NCBI GenBank assembly: GCA_002731875.1
Contig: PCCY01000020.1
Location: 1-64,000, forward strand
Length of the DNA stretch: 64,000 nucleotides
Origin: Roseobacter sp.
GTDB lineage: Bacteria; Pseudomonadota; Alphaproteobacteria; Rhodobacterales; Rhodobacteraceae
Direction: 5' to 3'
Below the pieces are notes generated by a model. It did no database searches. It was given only the letters and a program-made list of their open reading frames with translations, and was not told the origin of the DNA. The first letter of the stretch is position 1; the number at the start of each line of letters is the position of its first letter. Shown here piece after piece: positions 44,386 through 53,413 of this stretch. Both the position numbers and the translations under genes were made by a program.

Positions 44386-45114
44386 ATGAACGCAAAAATC
44401 AGACTTTATGTAGAACATTCGCTGGGGCAGGAGCAATCCGTTCCTTTGGAAAAGGCGCAGGCTCACTATCTTTTTGGGGTGATGCGGTTGGGTGTCGGGG
44501 CGTCGGTGCTGCTGTTCAATGGTACAGACGGCGAATGGCGTGCAGAGGTCGTTGAAGCCGGCAAGCGTGGCGGCGTCTTGGTTTGTGGCGAGCAAACCAA
44601 ACCCGTGCAGATGCCGCCGGATCTTTGGCTGATCTTCGCACCGATCAAGAAGGCGCGGACCGACTTCATCGTTGAAAAGGCAACCGAAATGGGAGCACGC
44701 CGGATCATGCCGGTCCAGACCGAGTTCACCAATTCCGGTCGGGTTCAGCGGGACCGTTTGCAGGCCCATGCCGTTGAAGCGGCTGAACAGTGTGGCGGGA
44801 CTTTCGTACCAGAGGTGGCCGAGATGCAGCGGCTGGACCGCCTTCTGGATCGGTGGGATGCGCAGAGGTCCTTGATGTTCTGCGACGAGGCGCTGGTTGG
44901 GCAAGACGGTTCGCCGGAACGTGCGACAGCAACAACCGGGGGCTGGGGGATCCTGATCGGCCCAGAGGGGGGATTTTCTGAGCGCGAGAGAGAACGCTTG
45001 CGCAGACAGGAATACACCCGATCGGTGACGTTGGGACCACGGATATTGCGCGCGGATACGGCAGCGGTGGCGGCAATGACGGTTTGGCAGCAGGCGTTGG
45101 GGGACTGGGTGTGA
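44386..45114 (+). CDS. rsmE: 16S rRNA m3U1498 methyltransferase
   Basis: A 242-residue SPOUT-class methyltransferase acting on 16S rRNA U1498. Features include an N-terminal PUA-like domain, KKARTDFIVEKATEMGARRI near 88-107, and the knot segments ILIGPEGGFSERE and VTLGPRILRADTA. ATG 44386 is preferred to the longer frame start because homology begins at MNAKIRLYVEH. It is divergent from ubiA. Confidence 0.94.
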   Translation: MNAKIRLYVEHSLGQEQSVPLEKAQAHYLFGVMRLGVGASVLLFNGTDGEWRAEVVEAGKRGGVLVCGEQTKPVQMPPDLWLIFAPIKKARTDFIVEKATEMGARRIMPVQTEFTNSGRVQRDRLQAHAVEAAEQCGGTFVPEVAEMQRLDRLLDRWDAQRSLMFCDEALVGQDGSPERATATTGGWGILIGPEGGFSERERERLRRQEYTRSVTLGPRILRADTAAVAAMTVWQQALGDWV

Positions 45115-45143
45115 ACCAAACACCTGTCGGCGATGTCGCTGTG

Positions 45144-45164
45144 GTGGGGGTTTCACACCCCCAC
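45144..45164 (+). terminator. Stem-loop after rsmE
   Basis: GTGGGGGT (45144-45151) and ACCCCCAC (45157-45164) form a perfect 8-bp stem with a 5-base loop. GTGGAGTTTTCC follows about 7 bases later. It lies 30 bases beyond rsmE and before the next gene. It is plausibly a terminator or a repeated intergenic element. Confidence 0.5.
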
Positions 45165-45208
45165 GCCCCCGTGGAGTTTTCCGGGCAAAATGAAAGTAGG
45201 GCGCATTG

Positions 45209-45736
45209 ATGAGTTTCTTGAGACCCGAAGCGGAAGAAGCGTTGTGGCGGTGGCGCGAGGTGTTGATCGGATTGGCGGTTGCGCTGGTCGGGCTGTGGTT
45301 GGTGCTGGGGCCGGGGTTGTTGCTTGCCGTTCCCGGCTATGTGCTGATGGTTGGGGGGGCGGCATTTATCTGGATCGGTGTGCAGAGGGTCCGGTTTCGC
45401 AAAACCGGCCTGGGCGCGGGTGCCGTGCAGGTTGTCGAGGGGCAGATCAGCTATTTCGGTCCCTTGACAGGTGGGGTGGTGGCACTGCGCGAGATAGAGC
45501 GCCTGAGCCTTGAGCGTGGTAACTATCCTGCCCATTGGAAGTTGGAACAACCGGGGCAGCAGCCTGTCATGATTCCCGTGAATGCCGCAGGAGCTGACGC
45601 GTTGTTCGACGCGTTTGCCGCGCTTCCCGGGCTTCGGACCGAACGGATGTTGGCCGAGCTGAGCGATGACAAGACTCTATCGGTGGTGATTTGGGAACGT
45701 AAGCCTCTGCGACCGAGAACTGCCCTGTTGCATTGA
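45209..45736 (+). CDS. Two-segment membrane protein of unknown function
   Basis: A 175-residue hypothetical protein. Two hydrophobic segments (about 18-35 and 38-57) are followed by a soluble domain of about 115 residues (GAVQVVEGQISYFGPLTGG onward) with beta-rich character, similar in layout to bacterial PH-domain-like membrane proteins. ATG 45209 is used instead of TTG 45206. It is between rsmE and gshA on the same strand. Function unknown. Confidence 0.75.
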   Translation: MSFLRPEAEEALWRWREVLIGLAVALVGLWLVLGPGLLLAVPGYVLMVGGAAFIWIGVQRVRFRKTGLGAGAVQVVEGQISYFGPLTGGVVALREIERLSLERGNYPAHWKLEQPGQQPVMIPVNAAGADALFDAFAALPGLRTERMLAELSDDKTLSVVIWERKPLRPRTALLH

Positions 45737-45797
45737 CACCCCCCCAAAATCGCACCATCCCTTAGGTCACGCAAATTTACATCGGAGCCTCCCCCAT

Positions 45798-47168
45798 ATG
45801 TCTATTCCTCAATCCGGCGGCGGCCCGATCGAAAACCACCAGCAGCTGGCGCAGTATCTGGCCGATGGTTGCAAGCCCGTGCAGGATTGGCGCATTGGCA
45901 CTGAACATGAGAAGTTCGGGTACAACAAGGAAACCTTGCTGCCTTTGCCTTATGAGGGTGATTGTTCGATCCGAGCCATGCTGGAAGGATTACGCGATCG
46001 CCACGGCTGGTCGCCGGTTGAGGAGAACGGCAAGCTGATCGGGTTGGTAAAGGACGGGGCAAACGTGTCGTTGGAGCCAGGCGGACAGCTGGAACTATCG
46101 GGGGCCCCCGTCGAGACCATTCACGAGACCTGCGACGAGGTGAACGCGCATCTGGTGGAAGTGCGGGATGTGGCGGACAGGATCGGAGCGGGATTCATCG
46201 GTCTGGGTGCGGCACCCGAGTGGTCACATCAGCAAATGGATTTGATGCCCAAGGGGCGTTATAAGCTGATGAATGACTATATGACCAAGGTCGGCACCAT
46301 GGGACAGACCATGATGCGCCGCACCTGTACAGTACAGGTGAATCTCGATTTCGGTTCCGAGGCAGACATGGTGAAAAAGCTGCGGGTCGCCTTGGCTTTG
46401 CAGCCGGTAGCGACTGCGCTTTTTGCGAATTCGCCTTTTTTCGAGGGCAAACCCAATGGTCATAAATCCTGGCGTAGCCGCGTGTGGCGCGATCTGGATG
46501 ACGCGCGTACCGGCATGTTGCCGTGGGTGTTCGAAGATGGAATGGGGTTCGAGCGTTGGGTGGACTATGCGCTGGATGTCCCAATGTATTTTGTCTATCG
46601 CGACGGTGTCTATATCAACGCGTTGGGGCAGTCGTTCCGTGATTTCCTGGATGGCAAATTACCAGCGCTGCCGGGCGAAATCCCGACGCTGAGCGATTGG
46701 GCAGATCATCTGACCACGGCATTTCCCGAGGCGCGGATCAAGAAATTCATCGAAATGCGGGGGGCCGACGGCGGCCCGTGGCGACGCCTATGTGCCTTGC
46801 CCGCGTTCTGGGTGGGGTTGATGTATGACCAGCAAGCGTTGGACGGTGCGTGGGATATGGTCAAGCATTGGGACGCCGAAACGCGTGAGGCTTTGCGGGT
46901 GGCTGCGTCGGTTGACGGATTGCAAGCCCAGGTGGGTACCATAAAAATGCATGATATCGCACGAGAAGCGGTCGGGTTGTCCGAGCTTGGCTTGAAGGCG
47001 CGTGCCCGTACCGGTGCCGGCGGCCTGGTCCCGGACGAGACCCATTTTCTGAATGCACTGAAGGAAAGCATCGAGACCGGCAAGGTCCCCGCCGACGAGC
47101 TGCTGGACGATTATCACGGTAAATGGAACGGCAATCTGAGCCGGATCTACGCAGACTATTCCTATTGA
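45798..47168 (+). CDS. gshA: Glutamate--cysteine ligase
   Basis: A 456-residue glutamate-cysteine ligase of the alphaproteobacterial/plant type, the first step of glutathione synthesis. Conserved segments include RIGTEHEKFGY near 33, LEPGGQLELSGAP near 95, TCTVQVNLDFGSE near 177 and the RGADGGPWRRLCALPAFWVG segment near 325. Cys residues that form the regulatory disulfide in plants are not evident to me. It has a CGGAG ahead of the ATG and follows the membrane protein gene by about 60 bases. Confidence 0.94.
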   Translation: MSIPQSGGGPIENHQQLAQYLADGCKPVQDWRIGTEHEKFGYNKETLLPLPYEGDCSIRAMLEGLRDRHGWSPVEENGKLIGLVKDGANVSLEPGGQLELSGAPVETIHETCDEVNAHLVEVRDVADRIGAGFIGLGAAPEWSHQQMDLMPKGRYKLMNDYMTKVGTMGQTMMRRTCTVQVNLDFGSEADMVKKLRVALALQPVATALFANSPFFEGKPNGHKSWRSRVWRDLDDARTGMLPWVFEDGMGFERWVDYALDVPMYFVYRDGVYINALGQSFRDFLDGKLPALPGEIPTLSDWADHLTTAFPEARIKKFIEMRGADGGPWRRLCALPAFWVGLMYDQQALDGAWDMVKHWDAETREALRVAASVDGLQAQVGTIKMHDIAREAVGLSELGLKARARTGAGGLVPDETHFLNALKESIETGKVPADELLDDYHGKWNGNLSRIYADYSY

Positions 47169-47419
47169 CAATTATTCCGGAATGGTGCCATCGCGGATTA
47201 AGGTCGTCGGCCGCCTCTGAGCCGTTGCAGGGGTGGTCGAACTGTAAACAATCGCGATGGGTCGCGTCGAGTTCCCGTTATATCTGGCGTACACAGATGC
47301 GTACGTGCCTTAGGTTATTTTATTCGCGACCCGCCTAGACGCTTCTTACCGGTTGAGCTTTGCCAGATTCGAGTTTGACCGGTCGGAACGGTATCTTACC
47401 CTGTTGGTCACGAGCTGAT
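47169..47419. other. 251-base convergent intergenic region
   Basis: This separates gshA (plus) from plsY (minus). It contains no frame with family features, no long hairpin and no tRNA that I can read. A 5-bp stem CGTAC/GTACG near 47289 is too short to interpret. Confidence 0.5.
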
Positions 47420-48031
47420 CTAGATTTTCTTTGCGCCAATTTTCGGTTCCTGGCCGGCGCGGATACGTTGAATGTTGCCGCGATGCCGCCAAAACACCAG
47501 AAGGGTAAGCAGAATGCCCAGGATCAACACGTCGCTATAGCCCAGCAATACCATGAAAAAAGTTGACGAGGCTGCCGCAGCCAGCCCCCCCATGGACGAA
47601 ATTCGCGTGGCAAATGTGGCGACCAGCCAAGTCAGCGCGCTGGCTATGCCGACAGGCCATGCCAACGCAAGAAGCACGCCTAGAAAGGTCGCGACTGCCT
47701 TGCCCCCCCTGAAGCCTAGCCAGACAGGATAGCAGTGACCCAACAAGGCGGCGAGCGCAGCGATCTGTGCGGCATCTTCGCCAGCAAAAAATCGGGCAAG
47801 CAAAACGGCCACCGCGCCCTTGCCACCATCCAGCAACACGGTCAGTGCGGCGGCTTTCTTGTTTCCGGTACGCAAAACATTCGTCGCCCCGATGTTACCC
47901 GAACCGATGGTGCGTAGATCGCCCAGATGCATGACGCGAGCCAATACCATGCCAAACGCAATAGAGCCGATCAGGTAACCCATTACTGCCCAAAGCGATA
48001 GGACGGCGAAAGAGGAATCGAAGATGGGCAT
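47420..48031 (-). CDS. plsY: Acyl-phosphate glycerol-3-phosphate acyltransferase
   Basis: A 203-residue integral membrane acyltransferase that makes lysophosphatidic acid from acyl-phosphate. PlsY motifs GSGNIGATNVLRTG (about 41-54), GHCYPVWLGFRGGKAVATFLG (about 103-123) and a C-terminal WRHRGNIQRI are intact. ATG 48031 is 2 bases from the pyrC-like stop, so it belongs to the pyrB operon. The longer frame is rejected. Confidence 0.95.
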   Translation of the reverse strand: MPIFDSSFAVLSLWAVMGYLIGSIAFGMVLARVMHLGDLRTIGSGNIGATNVLRTGNKKAAALTVLLDGGKGAVAVLLARFFAGEDAAQIAALAALLGHCYPVWLGFRGGKAVATFLGVLLALAWPVGIASALTWLVATFATRISSMGGLAAAASSTFFMVLLGYSDVLILGILLTLLVFWRHRGNIQRIRAGQEPKIGAKKI

Positions 48032-48033
48032 GG

Positions 48034-49314
48034 TTAGGACGCCTTGTAGATACACGTGCCGGAAACATAGGTTTCCAGGACCTTACCCTGCATCCTTGAA
48101 CCATCATAGGGTGTGTTTCGCGATTTTGACCTGAGTGTCTCGCGGTCCATGACAAAGGGTGCGTCGCTGTCGAACAACACCAGATCCGCAGGTGCGCCTG
48201 TTGACAGACGCCCACCGGGCAGGCCCAGACGTTGGGCGGGGTTAAACGAAAGCGCGCGCCACAGGGTTGCGATATCCATCATTTCCGAATGAACCAACCG
48301 TAGCGCCGCGGGTAATAACGTTTCCAAGCCAACCGCCCCCGATGCGGCTTCTTCGAACGGAAGTCTCTTTGATTCTTCGTCTTGGGGCGTATGCATCGAA
48401 CAAATGATGTCGATCAGTCCGGATGCGACGGCTTCCACCACGGCAATACGGTCCTCTTCATCACGCAGCGGCGGCTTGAGCTTGAAAAAGGTCCGGTAAT
48501 CCGCCACGTCAAGAGCGTTCAGCGTCAGGTGGTGGATGCCGACACCCGCGGTGATGTCCAAGCCGTTTTTCTTGGCGCGGGCAAGGGCGGGCAAAGCGCG
48601 CGCGGTCGTAATCTGGTCGGCGTGATAGCGGGCACCGGTCATCTCGACCAAGGCGATATCGCGGTCCAGCCCCATGCGTTCGGCCATCGGGGACACGGCG
48701 GGCAGGCCGCGCAACGACGCGAACTTGCCCGAGGTCGCGGCGGCTCCTTGGCTCAGCACCGGTTCCTGAGGGTGTGCGATGACCAGTGCGCCCAGACTGC
48801 TGGCATAGGTAAGGGCACGCGAGAATACCTTGGTGTCGGTGGTCACGCGGTCGCAGTCGGTAAATGCGACGGCACCCGCGTCCATAAGGAAGCTGATTTC
48901 GGTCATTTCACGACCTTCACGGCCCTTGGTAAGTGCTGCCATGGGAACGACGTTGACAGGAGCAGCCTCGTTCGCGCGACGGGTGACAAATTCAAGCACC
49001 TCGGGGCTGTCAATGGCCGGCGTCGTATCGGGTCGAGTGACCATCGTGGTGACCCCGCCAGCGGCTGCGGCAAGACCCGCAGACCGAAAGCTTTCTTTGT
49101 GCCTTTCGCCCGGTTCACATACCTTGACACCAAGATCCACGATGCCGGGCGCCAGATATTTTCCACGGCAGTCGATACTATCCGCATCGCCGGGGATAGG
49201 CGCACTATCCGGCAAAATAGCCGCGATCCGTGTTCCCTCAACCTGCAAGGTGCCACGGGTCACGGTTCCGGCTTCGGGGTCGATCATCTGCGCGTTGGTA
49301 AAATACAGCGTCAT
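48034..49314 (-). CDS. pyrC: Dihydroorotase-like protein, probably non-catalytic
   Basis: A 426-residue dihydroorotase homologue with the amidohydrolase fold. Key residues are altered. The DxHxH metal site is D60-L-G-V-K64, the HxxH ligand pair is HADQ (231-234), and the catalytic Asp of SDHAPH is Met307 (SMHTPQ). It should not bind the binuclear zinc or hydrolyse dihydroorotate normally. Similar inactive partners (PyrC') are structural subunits of aspartate transcarbamoylase in Pseudomonas, and pyrB is in this operon. I expect a second, active dihydroorotase elsewhere. Product names may still call it dihydroorotase. Confidence 0.85.
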   Translation of the reverse strand: MTLYFTNAQMIDPEAGTVTRGTLQVEGTRIAAILPDSAPIPGDADSIDCRGKYLAPGIVDLGVKVCEPGERHKESFRSAGLAAAAGGVTTMVTRPDTTPAIDSPEVLEFVTRRANEAAPVNVVPMAALTKGREGREMTEISFLMDAGAVAFTDCDRVTTDTKVFSRALTYASSLGALVIAHPQEPVLSQGAAATSGKFASLRGLPAVSPMAERMGLDRDIALVEMTGARYHADQITTARALPALARAKKNGLDITAGVGIHHLTLNALDVADYRTFFKLKPPLRDEEDRIAVVEAVASGLIDIICSMHTPQDEESKRLPFEEAASGAVGLETLLPAALRLVHSEMMDIATLWRALSFNPAQRLGLPGGRLSTGAPADLVLFDSDAPFVMDRETLRSKSRNTPYDGSRMQGKVLETYVSGTCIYKAS

Positions 49315-49352
49315 TGCGGGTCTTTCATACTGGTTGAAACGGCATCAGTTGG

Positions 49353-49457
49353 TCATGCGCCGACCCAAACCATCATCGCAGCGACACCAAAAGCAACCAG
49401 CAATGCAATCATCGCGACACGCCCCGACATTTTGGGATCCGGTTTTGGTTCTTTCAC
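49353..49457 (-). CDS. 34-residue single-span membrane peptide
   Basis: A GTG at 49457 overlaps the stop of the upstream gene by 4 bases (GTGA) and opens a 34-residue frame. The product has a polar, Lys/Pro-rich N-terminus (MKEPKPDPKMSGR) and one membrane segment to its end (VAMIALLVAFGVAAMMVWVGA). It lies 38 bases ahead of the pyrC-like gene. The coupling and the charge layout support a real gene; function unknown. Confidence 0.6.
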   Translation of the reverse strand: MKEPKPDPKMSGRVAMIALLVAFGVAAMMVWVGA

Positions 49458-49990
49458 ATCAGCCACCACAGGATGAGGCCAAGCACGACAAGAACTGCCA
49501 ACGCTATAAGCGCCCCGCTCGCACGGTCGCGTGGGGGCGTCCGCGGGTTCACGTTTGGTATGCCGGTGTAGGGCTGCGCGGCGTCTGCTGTCAGGGGGAT
49601 AGCGCTTATGGCGGGTTGCTCTTCGTCATATGTGCCGATGAGGGTAAGATCGGGGCCTATTTCAAGTATTGTTTCCCGGCCTTCGAATGCCGAGGAAAAC
49701 AGTAGCAGCACATACCCGTCGAGCGCGCCAAGGCGACTGCGGTCTTGTGCGAGTTGATCGTCGCTTACGGCGTAGCCCTCTGTCAAATAAGCGGTCAGGC
49801 CGACGCCGGCCAGATCGGTAACGGGAAATAGCTCGGCGCTACCGGAGGGAACGGAGGTTCCCAACAGGTCGGTGATGACCGTTTCCTTGTCAGCATCACG
49901 CACCGCGCGCGAAACGGCGTCAATGGAGCGGTTTACCGCGAAAAGCCTGACCTTGCCGGTTTCCGCGTTCTGGATTCGTATGGTTGTCAT
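49454..49990 (-). CDS. Tail-anchored protein of unknown function
   Basis: A 178-residue protein with a soluble domain of about 150 residues and one C-terminal membrane segment (SGALIALAVLVVLGLILWWLM), which makes it tail-anchored. No catalytic motif is visible. It overlaps the PH-domain-like gene upstream and the 34-residue gene downstream by 4 bases each. Located within the pyrB to plsY operon. Confidence 0.75.
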   Translation of the reverse strand: MTTIRIQNAETGKVRLFAVNRSIDAVSRAVRDADKETVITDLLGTSVPSGSAELFPVTDLAGVGLTAYLTEGYAVSDDQLAQDRSRLGALDGYVLLLFSSAFEGRETILEIGPDLTLIGTYDEEQPAISAIPLTADAAQPYTGIPNVNPRTPPRDRASGALIALAVLVVLGLILWWLM

Positions 49991-50502
49991 TTATCTGCAC
50001 CTTCATAGCTGGTTGCCATCAATGCACTTAAACTGTTGCTGTCTTCGATATATTCAAATCCCAAATGCGCAACGAGCGCCGCTTTGTCCATGCTTTCCTG
50101 CCTGATAAAAAAAACGGAGGGCGGGCTTGTGGGCCTTATGTCGGGCTTGGTTTCCGCACTGCGCGAGAAGGCCTTGACGCGGGTCTGATCCTTTTCCAGC
50201 TTGAAAAACAAAGCCCGATGCGTGGTGAGCGCATAGCGGGTACGGGTAAGTCCGGACCATTTGTTCAAACCGCGTACCAGCGAAATCACCACCAGAGCGA
50301 TGATCACCGCAAGTATCACCGATTGTGACACCGGCAGATCGCTATAGGTAAGAAGCAAGCCCCCCGCGACCACCGTTCCCGCGGCACCGACGAACGGGCC
50401 GATCAATTGGAAGTTTCGTATCGACACCCGCGGTTTGGGGCGTCCTGTCCACAGCAGACGTTCGCCGGGGTCAAGCTGGTCAGCCCAGAACCGATCGGTC
50501 AT
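49987..50502 (-). CDS. Membrane protein with bacterial PH-like domain
   Basis: A 171-residue protein. A short N-terminal part (DPGERLLWTGRPKPRV) is followed by two membrane segments (about 32-50 and 58-77) and a soluble C-terminal domain whose RYALTTHRALFFKLE resembles the bPH2-type core. That N-terminal 'ERLLWTGRP' phrase is typical of this group. Function unknown. It overlaps both neighbours by 4 bases in the pyrB operon. Confidence 0.75.
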   Translation of the reverse strand: MTDRFWADQLDPGERLLWTGRPKPRVSIRNFQLIGPFVGAAGTVVAGGLLLTYSDLPVSQSVILAVIIALVVISLVRGLNKWSGLTRTRYALTTHRALFFKLEKDQTRVKAFSRSAETKPDIRPTSPPSVFFIRQESMDKAALVAHLGFEYIEDSNSLSALMATSYEGADK

Positions 50503-50939
50503 TGTGCGGCCTCAATCGCTTGGGCGATCCGTGCCTTGGTCTTGCGGACGTTCGGAACCAGAGGCAAGGTTATGCTTTGATGGGTCGGCAAGCGCAAGAC
50601 GATCGACCAAAGCGATAGCTTGCCGATGGCCTCGATATCGGTCAGCGCAAGCTGCAATGGCTCGATCGAGTTGGGTTCGTCAATATAAAGAGCCCGGTTT
50701 GTCAGGCGCCAAACGGTTTTTCTGTTGGCATACCAAATCTGGAATTCCTCGAATATCCACATGTAAAACAGTGCAGAGAGTACCGAAGCCAGCGCCCAGA
50801 CCGTTACGGGGAAATAGGGCAGGGCGGGTGCCCACGCCAGCATTGTGAGCAGCATCAGGGTCAGGGATCTCCAAAAGAAGGCCGTTGGCGATATGCGCCA
50901 TCGCAGCAGCTCTTGCTCATCAGAGTGGGAGAGGGTCAC
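50499..50939 (-). CDS. Membrane protein with PH-like domain
   Basis: A 146-residue protein starting at GTG 50939, which overlaps the pyrB stop by 4 bases. It has two membrane segments (about 22-40 and 45-63) and a soluble domain with [15 protein letters not shown], resembling the same PH-like class as its neighbour. The two are probably ancient duplicates. Function unknown. Confidence 0.72.
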   Translation of the reverse strand: MTLSHSDEQELLRWRISPTAFFWRSLTLMLLTMLAWAPALPYFPVTVWALASVLSALFYMWIFEEFQIWYANRKTVWRLTNRALYIDEPNSIEPLQLALTDIEAIGKLSLWSIVLRLPTHQSITLPLVPNVRKTKARIAQAIEAAQ

Positions 50940-51883
50940 GGTGCTTCCGCCCGACTGTCAGCCAAATTACGCGCCAAAAGGTCCATGGCCGCCATGCGCA
51001 CCGCCACGCCCATCTCGACCTGATCCTGTATGACGCTGCGGTTGATATCATCCGCCAGTGTACCGTCAATTTCGACGCCGCGGTTCATCGGTCCGGGATG
51101 CATGACAATGGCATCAGGTGCGGCGTGGGACAGTTTTTGGGCATCAAGGCCAAATCTATGATAATATTCACGTTCGCTGGGGATAAAGCCGCCATCCATG
51201 CGTTCTTTTTGCAATCGCAACATCATCACGACATCGACGTCGCGCAGCCCCTTTTCCATATCGTCAAACACCTCGACACCGAATTCGCCGATTTGCGAGG
51301 GCATCAGCGTCGGGGGGGCGATCAATCTGATGCGGTTTTCCATCTTGCCCAAAAGCAAGATATTGGACCGTGCCACCCGGCTGTGGGCGATGTCGCCGCA
51401 AATCGCGATGGACAGTCGGTGCAAGCGCCCTTTGGCGCGGCGAATGGTAAGGGCGTCGAGCAAGGCTTGGGTGGGGTGTTCGTGACGGCCGTCGCCGGCG
51501 TTCAGCACGGCGCAATTGACCTTTTGGGCGAGCAGATCAACGGCACCCGATTGCGGGTGACGTACCACCAGAAGATCGGGGTGCATCGCGTTCAGCGTCA
51601 TCGCCGTGTCGATCAGGGTTTCGCCCTTTTTGATCGAAGACGCCTGCATCGCCATATTCATCACATCCGCGCCCAACCGCTTGCCCGCGATTTCAAAGCT
51701 GGCCTGGGTTCTGGTCGAGTTTTCGAAGAACATATTGATCTGGGTCAGGCCTTTCAAAGCGTCGCTGTGTTTGTAAGGCTGACGGTTCAGATCGGCGTAT
51801 GTATCGGCCAGATCAAGCAATGTGACGATATCGTCTTGGGATAGTTGTTCGATACCCAGAAGATGGCGATGTGCGAAACCCAT
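50936..51883 (-). CDS. pyrB: Aspartate carbamoyltransferase catalytic chain
   Basis: A 315-residue enzyme condensing aspartate and carbamoyl phosphate in pyrimidine synthesis. Carbamoyl phosphate is bound by STRT in [13 protein letters not shown] (about 55) and [11 protein letters not shown] (about 132); the aspartate domain has the MHPGPMNRG loop. ATG 51883 ([10 protein letters not shown]) is the family start, 16 codons inside the open frame. No pyrI is present. It heads an operon of six or more genes ending in plsY, including a non-catalytic dihydroorotase homologue. Confidence 0.95.
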   Translation of the reverse strand: MGFAHRHLLGIEQLSQDDIVTLLDLADTYADLNRQPYKHSDALKGLTQINMFFENSTRTQASFEIAGKRLGADVMNMAMQASSIKKGETLIDTAMTLNAMHPDLLVVRHPQSGAVDLLAQKVNCAVLNAGDGRHEHPTQALLDALTIRRAKGRLHRLSIAICGDIAHSRVARSNILLLGKMENRIRLIAPPTLMPSQIGEFGVEVFDDMEKGLRDVDVVMMLRLQKERMDGGFIPSEREYYHRFGLDAQKLSHAAPDAIVMHPGPMNRGVEIDGTLADDINRSVIQDQVEMGVAVRMAAMDLLARNLADSRAEAP

Positions 51884-52038
51884 GACGGTGAACCCCAAGT
51901 TAGTTGAGGCGTTATAGGCGGCGACGACCACGTGGGCAAGCAGTCGGGCCGGAGCACCTTGTCGAAGGGGCGGAATGGATTTAAGGCCATTTGGAAGTTG
52001 GGATGTATATTGCCAGCGCCAGTGCGTAAGTTGGAGCC

Positions 52039-52812
52039 ATGGAATCAGTGGACTATCATCAGGCGGTTGCGCTTTTGCGCTGGCAGATTGAACTGGGCGC
52101 GACTGAGGCGATCGGTGATGTGCCAGTTAATCGGTACGAGGTTCCCGCGTCCCTTGAAAAACCCAAGTCAGCTGCAGCCCAGAGTACACCGGGCGGCTCT
52201 GACAGGGGGGGAAGCGATGCGGTGGCTGAAGCTTCTCGGATCGCGGCAGCGGCGCAGACCCTGGAGGCGCTGCAGGAGGCAATATCAACCTTTGAGCATT
52301 GCGAGTTGAAGCGCGGTGCACGCAGGATGGTCTTTGCGGACGGGACGCCGGGCGCACGCCTGATGATCGTCGGTGAGGCTCCTGGTCGCGATGAAGATCG
52401 CGAGGGTAGGCCGTTTGCGGGTCAGGCCGGGCAGCTGCTGGACAAGATGCTGGCGGCGATCAATATGGGACGCGATCATCCGGAAGCCCCGGTTTACCTT
52501 GCCACTGTCCTGCCGTGGCGCCCGCCACAGGATCGCGACCCAAGACCTGAGGAGATTGCAATGATGAAGCCGTTCCTGATGCGCCACATCGCGCTGGCCA
52601 AGCCCGAGGTTCTGGTTCTTGCGGGCAATGGCGCGCTGCAGGTCCTGCTGGGCAAGCGCGGAATCGCCCGGCTGCGAGGGCAATGGACAAAAGCCGATGG
52701 GATCCCTGCTTTGCCGATGTTTCACCCGGCGTATCTGTTGCGCAGTCCGGAGTTCAAGCGGGAAACTTGGGTGGATCTGCTGACGCTGAAGGCGAGGCTT
52801 GCACATGGTTGA
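52039..52812 (+). CDS. Uracil-DNA glycosylase, family 4-like, lacking Fe-S cysteines
   Basis: A 257-residue uracil-DNA glycosylase. Motif 1 is [20 protein letters not shown] (112-131) and motif 2 HPAYLLRSP (229-237), both as in family 4. Family 4 enzymes hold a 4Fe-4S cluster with four Cys, but this protein has only one, Cys88. The second is Lys (CELK), the third Trp160 (LPWRPP), the fourth Met175/176. The first 70 residues are a variable extension. It is divergent from pyrB and overlaps the LysE gene by 8 bases. It probably still removes uracil from DNA. Confidence 0.88.
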   Translation: MESVDYHQAVALLRWQIELGATEAIGDVPVNRYEVPASLEKPKSAAAQSTPGGSDRGGSDAVAEASRIAAAAQTLEALQEAISTFEHCELKRGARRMVFADGTPGARLMIVGEAPGRDEDREGRPFAGQAGQLLDKMLAAINMGRDHPEAPVYLATVLPWRPPQDRDPRPEEIAMMKPFLMRHIALAKPEVLVLAGNGALQVLLGKRGIARLRGQWTKADGIPALPMFHPAYLLRSPEFKRETWVDLLTLKARLAHG

Positions 52813-53413
52813 CCCGCTCACGATCCTGGCATTTGTGCCCGCGGCGCTTGCGCTTAATCTGACGCCGGGGGCCGATATGATGTTTTGCTTGGGTCAGGGT
52901 ATGCGCTTTGGCCCCAAGGCGGCGATTGCGGCCAGCGCAGGCATATCGTTGGGTGGCATGGTGCATGTTACACTGGCAGGATTGGGGTTGGGGGCAGTGG
53001 TATCGGCGCTGCCATGGGCCTTTGACGTGATCCGCTGGATCGGTGTTACATATTTGTTGTGGCTCGCGGTTCAGACTTGGCGCAGCGATGCGACCGCCCA
53101 AACGGCAAAGGTTGCGCCAAAATCGGCGTTCCGCAGTGGGTTGATCGTAAATTTGACGAACCCCAAGGTCATTTTGTTTGTCTTGGCGTTCGTTCCGCAG
53201 TTCGTGGTGCCCGAGGCCGGGCCGGTTTTGATTCAGTTTATGGTGCTGGGTTTGGTGTTGTCGTTGGGCGGGTTCTCGATCAACGCCCTGGTCGGGGTGT
53301 TCGCCAGCGGTCTGGGGCGCAGGTTGACCCGTGGCGGACGGGCCCTGCGCTGGATCAGCAGTGGTATTTTCGTGGCCCTGGCCGCGCGGTTGGCAGTATT
53401 GGAGCGCACATGA
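52805..53413 (+). CDS. LysE/RhtB family exporter
   Basis: A 202-residue membrane protein with about six hydrophobic segments and the family core LNLTPGADMMFCLGQGMRFGP (about 15-35) and FRSGLIVNLTNPKVILFVLAFVPQF (about 113-137). Members export amino acids or derivatives. ATG 52805 overlaps the glycosylase stop by 8 bases; moaB then overlaps by 4. Substrate unknown. Confidence 0.9.
   Translation: MVDPLTILAFVPAALALNLTPGADMMFCLGQGMRFGPKAAIAASAGISLGGMVHVTLAGLGLGAVVSALPWAFDVIRWIGVTYLLWLAVQTWRSDATAQTAKVAPKSAFRSGLIVNLTNPKVILFVLAFVPQFVVPEAGPVLIQFMVLGLVLSLGGFSINALVGVFASGLGRRLTRGGRALRWISSGIFVALAARLAVLERT

Noticed and set aside
44374-45156. Long N-terminal extension of ubiA, as if a fusion
   Set aside because: The extra 261 codons are the antisense of rsmE; UbiA homology begins near 44373 or 44334.
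48382-49476. 364-codon plus-strand open frame over the pyrC-like gene
   Set aside because: It is antisense to a clear family member, has no domain and arises from GC-rich codon bias.
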